From SpSt-600 sp042408195 (GTDB lineage Bacteria; Chloroflexota; Anaerolineae; SpSt-600): 8,639 nucleotides of DNA. Location: contig JBHOQL010000051.1 in assembly GCA_042408195.1 (NCBI GenBank), positions 1 through 8,639 of the forward strand, read 5' to 3'. Both the position numbers and the translations under genes were made by a program. Position 1 is the stretch's first letter. The number at the start of each line of letters is the position of its first letter. The notes below the pieces were generated by a model that worked only from the letters and a program-made list of their open reading frames with translations, did no database searches and had not been told where the DNA came from. Positions 1-5,940 of the stretch are shown one piece after another.

Positions 1-335
1 TGAGGCTTTCCCCCAACGGTGTGCGGGTGCTGGAGCCGGTCTCCTATCTGGACATGCTGGTCCTGGAGAAGAACGCCCGTGTGATTCTCACCGACTCCGG
101 CGGAGTGCAGAAAGAGGCCTTTTTCTTCCGTGTTCCCTGCGTGACCCTGCGGGAAGAGACGGAATGGGTAGAGACAGTGGAGGCAGGGTGGAATGTGCTG
201 GTGGGGTGTGACCCGGAGCGGATTCACCAGGCTGCGCTTGCGACGCAGCCTGGGATAGAGTCCGCTTGGCCGTATGGGGATGGGAGAGCGGGGGAGAGGG
301 TGATGAGGTTGCTTGAGGATTGGGGGCGTGGGTAG
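1..335 (+). CDS. wecB: Non-hydrolysing UDP-N-acetylglucosamine 2-epimerase family protein (WecB/WbpI type), C-terminal part, cut by the window edge
   Basis: The reading frame is open from the left edge (first full codon at base 3) to the TAG at 333-335. It gives 110 residues, roughly the last third of a family usually about 360-390 residues long. The fragment shows the family's nucleotide-binding signature DSGGVQKEA (fragment residues 31-39), where the Ser and Glu contact UDP in characterised enzymes. It is followed by PCVTLR, then TEWVE (53-57) and a conserved LVG. Family members epimerise C2 of UDP-GlcNAc to give UDP-ManNAc, or of UDP-GlcNAc3NAcA in the WbpI branch. They act in the cytosol to supply a precursor for surface glycans. 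The TEWVE form, instead of the TERPE form I recall for classical WecB, leans towards the WbpI-like branch, so the exact substrate is unsettled. The GTG at 21 is internal and not a start. The gene is GC-rich like the last gene of the window, and its 3' end overlaps the flippase gene. Confidence 0.9.
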   Translation, partial: RLSPNGVRVLEPVSYLDMLVLEKNARVILTDSGGVQKEAFFFRVPCVTLREETEWVETVEAGWNVLVGCDPERIHQAALATQPGIESAWPYGDGRAGERVMRLLEDWGRG

Positions 336-1650
336 AGAGACCGTGGCTATTTCCTGGTTCAAGAAGAGTATCGGTGCTCGCCTTGCCCGTGGTTCATTTG
401 CGCGGAACGTGGTTGTATTGGCCGGAGGTACAGCGCTGGGGCAGGCGATTACTGTGCTGGCTTCTCCAATCCTTACGCGGCTCTATGCACCGGAAGACTT
501 TGGCGTTCTGGCCGTTTACTCTTCCCTTTTGAGCATTCTTGCTGTTGTCGCCAGTTGGCGCTATGAACTGGCGATTCCTCTGCCGGAGAAGGATGAGGAT
601 GCCGCAAATCTTGTGGCGCTTTCTCTGAGTATTGTGGTGTTGATGAGTTCACTGGTCGGTCTCGGGGTATGGCTTTTTGGAGGCCAAATTGTTCTTTGGG
701 CAAATGCTCCTGCCTTACAACCTTACCTTTGGCTTCTGCCCGTGGGAGTGCTGCTGGTGGGGAGTTCTCAGGTTTTGAATTATTGGGCGGTACGCAGACA
801 GTTGTTTGGTCTGATTGCAAGGACTAAACTTCATCAGGGATTGGGTGCCACCCTGACTCAAATTGCCGGTGGTTTTCTGAAAGATGGTCCGATGGGATTG
901 ATCGTCGGGCAAATTGTGGGCCAATGCGCTGGATTAACGACGCTGGCTCAACTGATGTGGAGGACAGATAGAGCGAAACTGAGAACAATTAGACGGGCAG
1001 AACTAAGGAGGATAGCGAAAAGGTACAAGAAATTTCCTCAACTTTCCGCCTTCTCTGGGGTAATTAATAGTGTGGGGCTTCAAATTCCGACTATTCTCTT
1101 GGCTTCTTTGTACGGAGTGCAGGTCGCAGGATGGTTCGCTTTTACCCAGCGTGTGCTGGGGATTCCGATGAATCTGGTAGGACAGGCCGTTTCCCAGGTT
1201 TATATGGGCACCGGCTCAAGATTGATCCACCAGGATGTTCGGGCTCTCCGCTCCCTTTTTCTAAAGATGGCATTTAGACTTCTATTGATTGGAAGTTTCC
1301 CTTTAGGTATAATGGCTATCGGAGGCTCGTGGTTATTTGTGAAGATTTTTGGAGATGCCTGGGGGAATGCCGGTTCCTATGCGCAAATTTTGTCTCTTGC
1401 TCTTCTCGCTCAGTTTATGATTGTTCCCTTATCCCAAACGCTGAATATGCTGGAGTGTCAGGATTGGCAGTTCAAATGGGATGTTTTTCGGCTGGTCGTG
1501 GTTTTTCTCTCCATTTTCCTTGCCTCTGTTTTTGGAGGAACTCACTGGCAGGCTGTAGGAGCGTATAGCTTGAGTATGGTTTTTGCTTATAGCATTATGT
1601 TTAAGGTTAATTTAATTGCTTTAAGTAAAAAGACAGAAGTGCATCGTTAG
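328..1650 (+). CDS. wzx: Wzx-type polysaccharide flippase (oligosaccharide translocase, MOP superfamily)
   Basis: This is a polytopic inner-membrane protein of about 440 residues that would flip undecaprenyl-pyrophosphate-linked repeat units to the outer face. Landmarks, numbered from GTG 328, are FARNVVVLAGGTALGQ (24-39), RLYAPEDFG (51-59) and WRYELAIPLP (77-86). There is also an Arg/Lys-rich cytosolic loop ending in YKKFPQ (233-238), and FTQRVLGIP (272-280). These are typical of the polysaccharide biosynthesis/export families (COG2244), and about twelve hydrophobic segments are visible. The start is ambiguous. TTG 313, GTG 328 and GTG 343 are all in frame. I chose GTG 328 because GAGG at 315-318 lies nine bases upstream; GTG 343 has only a weak purine run but gives a natural-looking MAISWFKKS N-terminus. 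With 328 the gene overlaps the epimerase gene by 8 bases, which suggests coupled translation. G+C content falls along the gene towards the polymerase. Confidence 0.9.
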   Translation: MGRETVAISWFKKSIGARLARGSFARNVVVLAGGTALGQAITVLASPILTRLYAPEDFGVLAVYSSLLSILAVVASWRYELAIPLPEKDEDAANLVALSLSIVVLMSSLVGLGVWLFGGQIVLWANAPALQPYLWLLPVGVLLVGSSQVLNYWAVRRQLFGLIARTKLHQGLGATLTQIAGGFLKDGPMGLIVGQIVGQCAGLTTLAQLMWRTDRAKLRTIRRAELRRIAKRYKKFPQLSAFSGVINSVGLQIPTILLASLYGVQVAGWFAFTQRVLGIPMNLVGQAVSQVYMGTGSRLIHQDVRALRSLFLKMAFRLLLIGSFPLGIMAIGGSWLFVKIFGDAWGNAGSYAQILSLALLAQFMIVPLSQTLNMLECQDWQFKWDVFRLVVVFLSIFLASVFGGTHWQAVGAYSLSMVFAYSIMFKVNLIALSKKTEVHR

Positions 1651-1695
1651 TATGTTCAGTGAAACGCCAGAGAGAGCAGTCTAAATCAATCAAGC

Positions 1696-1700
1696 GGAGG
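1696..1700 (+). promoter_or_regulatory. Ribosome binding site of the polymerase gene
   Basis: GGAGG lies five bases before ATG 1706, in a 55-base gap after the flippase gene. It fixes the start of the polymerase gene. The rest of the gap shows no convincing promoter or terminator hairpin. Confidence 0.7.
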
Positions 1701-1705
1701 GATTT

Positions 1706-3091
1706 ATGATTTTAGTTTACGGTCTAATAAGTTTCTTGGCCGGTTCTGTATTATTTAATAAAGCGGCGGGTGGTTTGGGATTCAAGTACGCTAACGTTGT
1801 AACTTGGGTTTATTACTATTATGTGTTTATATTCTTGATTCCCGCCTTTTCCAATGCCATAGGTTTGTATAGCGACTGGATGACTCGCCAAGCTATATAT
1901 ATGGATTCAGCAGTGCATGCCTTTTATGCGACCTTTGCCAGTTTCGTAGCTTTACCGGCTCTTGTCTTATTCTTGCAAAAACTTTTCAAAATTCAGCCGA
2001 AATTAGAGAGCAGAGCACTTTTTGAGTTTTCCAAGCAAATGGTAGAAAAGGATAATATTGCAGCAGTACTGTTTTGGTTAATTGTAGCAGCAATAGTTCT
2101 GCCGTGTTTGCTGCTTATTGTAATAGCCGTTCTGGATTTGCCGATCGAATATTTGATAAGAGGTGGTGATTGGCTAGAAATGGCCATTCGACGGCGTCAA
2201 TGGGTTATGGCGGAGGACCGTTGGATACAGTATTTTAGAAACATTATAGGAAAATGGGTTGCGCCTTTAGCAAGTCTCATTGCATTAGGATGTTTCATGA
2301 AAAGGCGACGTCTGTTTACACTGATATTGTGCATTTGGCTCACAGTAATAGCAATTTTGTATCTCTTTTCTTCTTTAGAAAGGGCACCTGTATTATATTT
2401 CTTGATTGCATTTTTTTACGTATGGTCCGTATTTAACGGGGGAATTTCAGTCAAGCGTTTGCTAGCGACATTCGTAATGGTAGCAAGTCTTGGTCTCCTG
2501 CTTTTATACATCACTTTGAGGTTTGATGATTTTTTTGAAATCATTTTATATTTCTTGGAAAGGGTTTTTTTTGCTCAATATTCAGGAACTGTCCTAACTT
2601 TTGATTTCTTTCCCCGTCTTGAACCCTTCTTAGGATTTAGCGGCTTATGCCATGGGTTGTTAGGACGCCTGTTGGAGTGCGATGGTATACGATATTCTTT
2701 ATTACTAATGCAAACTTATAATCCAGGTGCTTGGGCTGCCGAAAGAGTTGGATATATGAGCACGTTGTACATTGCAGAAGGTTATGCTTGTCTCGGAATA
2801 TCCGGCATTGTATTTAGTATTTTAGTTGTGAGTATATGGTTGACCGGTTTACAATGGCTGTTTTTCCGACTGCGGCCTCACCCGGTTTTTGTAGGAGTCT
2901 TATCTTTACTGATGGTTCGTATTATTAGTTTACTCGGCGATGGGTTATTGGTGTTTGTTTATCCCTCCGAGTTTATCGTCCCAACCATTTTGGTCCTCTT
3001 TCTTATCTATTTGGAACGCAAACGATTAGTTTTGATTATTAAGCGCTCTCCAGGGTTTGCAGTTAGAACATTGAGCATCACCGAAAGGTGA
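1706..3091 (+). CDS. Polytopic membrane protein, probable Wzy-like O-antigen/exopolysaccharide repeat-unit polymerase
   Basis: The 461-residue protein is almost entirely hydrophobic. I count about eleven membrane segments, near residues 1-20, 32-49, 73-91, 118-143, 185-200, 204-224, 229-243, 252-271, 363-387, 393-420 and 424-437. A soluble stretch of about 90 residues (272-362) separates segments eight and nine, as in Wzy proteins, where such a loop faces outwards and takes part in polymerisation. YIAEGYACLGISG (355-367), just before a membrane helix, resembles the (G)EAY..fG..G pattern of repeat-unit polymerases. LERAPVLYF (224-232) resembles the S.Rgp.l motif at the base of a helix in that family. 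An Arg-rich patch, RRRQW (162-166), follows helix four. Wzy sequences are very divergent, so the call rests on topology, these weak motifs and the position next to wzx. It is the most AT-rich gene of the window and carries T7/T8 runs. WaaL-type ligase is the main alternative. Confidence 0.72.
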   Translation: MILVYGLISFLAGSVLFNKAAGGLGFKYANVVTWVYYYYVFIFLIPAFSNAIGLYSDWMTRQAIYMDSAVHAFYATFASFVALPALVLFLQKLFKIQPKLESRALFEFSKQMVEKDNIAAVLFWLIVAAIVLPCLLLIVIAVLDLPIEYLIRGGDWLEMAIRRRQWVMAEDRWIQYFRNIIGKWVAPLASLIALGCFMKRRRLFTLILCIWLTVIAILYLFSSLERAPVLYFLIAFFYVWSVFNGGISVKRLLATFVMVASLGLLLLYITLRFDDFFEIILYFLERVFFAQYSGTVLTFDFFPRLEPFLGFSGLCHGLLGRLLECDGIRYSLLLMQTYNPGAWAAERVGYMSTLYIAEGYACLGISGIVFSILVVSIWLTGLQWLFFRLRPHPVFVGVLSLLMVRIISLLGDGLLVFVYPSEFIVPTILVLFLIYLERKRLVLIIKRSPGFAVRTLSITER

Positions 3092-3094
3092 TTT

Positions 3095-3099
3095 GGAGG
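3095..3099 (+). promoter_or_regulatory. Ribosome binding site that decides the start of the first GT4 gene
   Basis: GGAGG at 3095-3099 sits five bases before ATG 3105. The in-frame TTG at 3093 overlaps this site and would add only four residues (MEAS) before the natural MRIAYYAP beginning, so ATG 3105 is the better start. Confidence 0.75.
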
Positions 3100-3104
3100 C
3101 ATCA

Positions 3105-4208
3105 ATGCGAATCGCTTACTACGCTCCAGTTGATGTGAGCATTGAATCCGGCGTCTGCAAGAAACTGCTATCACAAGTGATAACCTGGTTATCTCATGGC
3201 GTAGAGGTCAAAGTTTTCGCCTATTCAGCATCCCAGAAAGTTTGGGATGGTTTTCCCAGGCATCTGATAGATATAGAAGTAGTGGCTCGCGGCGATGTTC
3301 TTAACAGATTGCAACGGGTTAGCCGGCTTGTACGATCCATTCTCGATTGGAAGCCGGATTTGGTCTATATGAGGCAGGGATTTTATTATCCGCCTCTGGA
3401 ATATTTGATGCGTAAGGTGCCTACGGTTCTTGAAATCAATACGAATGATCTCGCAGAATATCGCTTATATCTAAGTCCGGCGAAATATCTGTATCACAGG
3501 GTTACCCGAGAGCGCTTTTTTAAATACGCGGCCGGTCTGGTTTGTGTGACAGAGGAACTTGCCACATTGTTTGCTTCGTTCAAATTACCAATTGCTGTCG
3601 TTCCTAATGGGATAAATCTACAGGATTATCTGCAATTGCCGCCTCCCGCGAATTCCTATCCTATTCTACTGTTCATCGGCCATGCCTGGGAGAGGGCCAG
3701 GTCACCGCTGAAAAGGGCCTCATATAGATATCACGGGATAGAAAAGATGCTTCAGATTGCTCGGGCGTTTCCAGAGTGGACCCTCGTGATTATAGGGCCT
3801 GATCTACCTGGACCCGCATCGCCCAATGTGCGAGTCTATGGTCATTTGGGTCGGGCGGATTACGAATCCTTGATTGAAAAGGCTGATGTGGCGATAGGTT
3901 CTCTCGGACTGCATGTAAAATCTATGGATGAGGCCTGCCCTCTTAAAGTCCGGGAGTATCTGGCATATGGTCTTCCGGTCATCATAGGTTATCGTGATAC
4001 CGATTTCCCAAATGGGGCGCCTTTTCTTTTGCAACTGCCTAATACACCGGATAACGTGGAAAAAAGTCTTGATCAGATTAAAGAGTTCGTCTATAAATGG
4101 AAAGGGCGGCGGGTTCCTCGGTGGGCAATAGCCCACCTGGATGTTCAGCATAAAGAAACAAAACGGTTAGCCTTTATGCGTAGTTTGCTTGAGGGCTCTG
4201 CGAAATGA
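3105..4208 (+). CDS. Glycosyltransferase family 4 (GT-B fold) protein
   Basis: The 367-residue cytosolic or membrane-associated enzyme would transfer a sugar from a nucleotide donor to the growing lipid-linked repeat unit, with retention of the anomeric configuration as is usual for GT4. The N-terminal acceptor domain begins MRIAYYAPVD, a first Rossmann strand, followed by WKPDLVYMRQ. The linker carries VVPNGI (165-170). The C-terminal donor domain has LLFIGHAW, then LVIIGPD, then the EX7E motif with E276 and E284 inside EACPLKVREYLAYG. Glutamates at these positions contact the nucleotide sugar in characterised GT4 enzymes. The loop after G192 is long and Arg/Lys-rich (196-209), where many relatives have a short turn ending in a KG-type motif. 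The gene follows the polymerase by 13 bases, and its TGA overlaps the next ATG. Donor and acceptor cannot be read from the sequence. Confidence 0.88.
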   Translation: MRIAYYAPVDVSIESGVCKKLLSQVITWLSHGVEVKVFAYSASQKVWDGFPRHLIDIEVVARGDVLNRLQRVSRLVRSILDWKPDLVYMRQGFYYPPLEYLMRKVPTVLEINTNDLAEYRLYLSPAKYLYHRVTRERFFKYAAGLVCVTEELATLFASFKLPIAVVPNGINLQDYLQLPPPANSYPILLFIGHAWERARSPLKRASYRYHGIEKMLQIARAFPEWTLVIIGPDLPGPASPNVRVYGHLGRADYESLIEKADVAIGSLGLHVKSMDEACPLKVREYLAYGLPVIIGYRDTDFPNGAPFLLQLPNTPDNVEKSLDQIKEFVYKWKGRRVPRWAIAHLDVQHKETKRLAFMRSLLEGSAK

Positions 4209-5146
4209 GAGGTTCTGACTCGGAGGCTCGTCCCAGAATATCGGTATTGATCGGTACAAGGAACCGGCCTGAGGTACTCAAACGGTGTTTGAGGAGCATT
4301 CTTGAGCAGGATTACATAAACTTTGAGGTGCTTGTCCTGGACGATGCTTCCGATTCCTTGAGTGTCTGCGATTTGATCCGAGAGTTCAAAGATAGCCGGA
4401 TTCGGTGTTTTCGTGCCCATGCTCCCCTCGGTGTGGCAGGAGGAAGAAATCGGCTTATGGAGTTGGCCGAGGGGGACGTGTTTTGTGTCATTGATGATGA
4501 CGCGTATCTGGATGACCCTCAAGCCCTAAGCAAGATTGCCGAGGTATTTTCCAGAAATCCTGATGTCGGGATTGTGGCCGTAAAAGTAATTGACCATCGT
4601 GGCAGGAAAACAGGGCTTCTTTTACCTTTCCCAAAATGGGCTTTGATCCATCGTCCCAGTCTGGCGGACGAGGAGACAGATGTATCGTACTATTTAGGCA
4701 CATGCCATGCGATCAAACGGAGAGTTATTGAAGTTTGTGGTCCTTATCGGCCTGATCTTGTATACGGAGGGGAAGAGTTAGACTTGTCCTACCGGGCCGT
4801 ACAGGCAGGTTTCCGAATCCGATATATCCCGGACATCATCGCGCATCACTACCCACAAGACTCTGTAGTTAAAAATTCCGCTCGGCTAAAGAATCCCGAG
4901 CTGTTCTACCACGTTAGAAACCGATTCTTGCTCGCAAAAAAATATCTACCCATTCGCTTTGCGATCTTTTACCTTCCGTTTTGGATGTTAATCTATTTAA
5001 TATTTGCATTCCAATCTCGCGCAATATCGGATTTTGGGCGGGGAGTTTGGGCAGGTATCCAATTGGCTAGGAAAGCGGAGCGAACTCCCTTGAGCCGGCA
5101 ATCTATCGGGTATTTACGTAAACATTATGGGAGACTCTGGTATTGA
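4205..5146 (+). CDS. Glycosyltransferase family 2 (GT-A fold) protein with C-terminal membrane segment
   Basis: The 313-residue inverting-type glycosyltransferase probably adds one sugar to the repeat unit on the cytosolic face of the membrane. The family start RISVLIGTRNRP is at 11-22. VLVLDDASD (42-50) is the nucleotide-binding strand. GVAGGRNRLM (76-85) precedes the DxD-like IDDD (D97-D99), expected to bind a metal and the donor diphosphate. GGEELDLSYRA (188-198) carries the ED pair that usually supplies the catalytic base, followed by HH at 214-215. A hydrophobic segment at about 249-269 may anchor it; relatives called rhamnosyltransferase-like often share this layout, but the donor is not provable here. 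ATG 4205 overlaps the upstream TGA as ATGA, with GAGGG at 4191-4195 nine bases before it, so translation is likely coupled. An A7 run is at 4936-4942. Confidence 0.9.
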   Translation: MRGSDSEARPRISVLIGTRNRPEVLKRCLRSILEQDYINFEVLVLDDASDSLSVCDLIREFKDSRIRCFRAHAPLGVAGGRNRLMELAEGDVFCVIDDDAYLDDPQALSKIAEVFSRNPDVGIVAVKVIDHRGRKTGLLLPFPKWALIHRPSLADEETDVSYYLGTCHAIKRRVIEVCGPYRPDLVYGGEELDLSYRAVQAGFRIRYIPDIIAHHYPQDSVVKNSARLKNPELFYHVRNRFLLAKKYLPIRFAIFYLPFWMLIYLIFAFQSRAISDFGRGVWAGIQLARKAERTPLSRQSIGYLRKHYGRLWY

Positions 5147-5180
5147 TTGGATCGTTGTGTATCGGTTAGAAATCGTTTGA

Positions 5181-5185
5181 GGAGG
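5181..5185 (+). promoter_or_regulatory. Strong ribosome binding site of the methyltransferase gene
   Basis: TGAGGAGGGGG precedes two adjacent in-frame starts, GTG 5188 and ATG 5191. The core GGAGG ends five bases before the ATG but only two before the GTG, so ATG 5191 is preferred. It lies in a 44-base gap, one of only two appreciable gaps in the operon. Confidence 0.7.
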
Positions 5186-5190
5186 GGGTG

Positions 5191-5940
5191 ATGGGTACTA
5201 ACAACCGCATCCGGACGGAACGGGATTTTCACGACAAGATGGCAATAACTACTGGTCATAGAGGCTCATATTGGAGCGGCATCCTTTCCCGGGCTGATCA
5301 CTATGCCTATGACCTACTGGGTAGTTCTTTAGACGGAAAAGTTATCCTTGATCTTGGGTGCGGGAGTGGTCACCATGCTATCAATTTTGCTGGAAAGGGT
5401 GCAACGGTTTACGCGATAGACTTATCGCCAGGGATGGTACAGGTAGCCGCAGATGCAGTAAGGCAGAAAGGCCTGGATGGCCGGGTGTTAGTTCTGGAAA
5501 TGAACGCTGAGGAATTGTTGTTCCCGGAGGAGATGTTTGATGTTGTATTTGGGCATTCCATTTTACATCATACTAACCTGGAATTAACGAGGGCCCAGAT
5601 TTATAGGGTCCTAAAAAGGGGAGGAAGAGGGATTTTTCTTGAACCTCTTGGTCATAACCCTTTTATAAATTTGTTCCGCACATTGACTCCCCAGTGCCGC
5701 ACTCCAACTGAGAAGCCCTTAAGATATGCGGATTTGCTTTTCTTTGCTGAACCTTTTTCCGCCTTTTATCACCGTGAGTTTTATATGGCCGCTTTGATAG
5801 CAGTGGCTTTCCTACCCTTTGGCAAACAGGCCTTTCAAAAAGTATTGAATTGGCTTTCACGAGTAGATGACATTTTGCTTAATCGCTGGCCTGCTCTTGG
5901 GCGCTATGCGTGGGTCACTGTGTTTGAAGTGGTAAAATGA
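5191..5940 (+). CDS. Class I SAM-dependent methyltransferase
   Basis: The 249-residue cytosolic enzyme has the Rossmann-like methyltransferase core. Motif I is VILDLGCGSG (51-60), which binds S-adenosylmethionine. The acidic residue after strand two is D77 in YAIDLS, expected to hold the ribose hydroxyls. FDVVFGHSILHH (116-127) is the strand-four motif, with an HH pair common in the Methyltransf_11/25 group. The C-terminal 80 residues (rich in F, L, W and basic residues) are less typical and may form the acceptor site or lie against the membrane. Set between glycosyltransferase genes, it most likely O-methylates a sugar of the repeat unit, or caps the chain end. Ubiquinone- or protein-directed methylation is possible from sequence alone but does not suit the context. 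Its TGA overlaps the next ATG by ATGA. Confidence 0.85.
   Translation: MGTNNRIRTERDFHDKMAITTGHRGSYWSGILSRADHYAYDLLGSSLDGKVILDLGCGSGHHAINFAGKGATVYAIDLSPGMVQVAADAVRQKGLDGRVLVLEMNAEELLFPEEMFDVVFGHSILHHTNLELTRAQIYRVLKRGGRGIFLEPLGHNPFINLFRTLTPQCRTPTEKPLRYADLLFFAEPFSAFYHREFYMAALIAVAFLPFGKQAFQKVLNWLSRVDDILLNRWPALGRYAWVTVFEVVK

Noticed and set aside
473..820. A 115-codon minus-strand frame inside the flippase gene
   Set aside because: It is opposite a clearly conserved flippase region, low in complexity and without motifs or a ribosome site of note.
1575..1705. AT-rich end of the flippase gene and the following gap as a promoter for the polymerase gene
   Set aside because: Several TATAAT-like strings occur, but I found no -35/-10 pair at proper spacing that stands out from the local AT richness.
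1651..1705. Possible terminator in the flippase-polymerase gap
   Set aside because: No stable hairpin followed by a T run is visible, and the genes are co-directional with related roles.
3804..4522. Two minus-strand frames of 115 and 125 codons across the two adjoining glycosyltransferase genes
   Set aside because: Both are antisense to conserved motifs of real genes and show no family resemblance.
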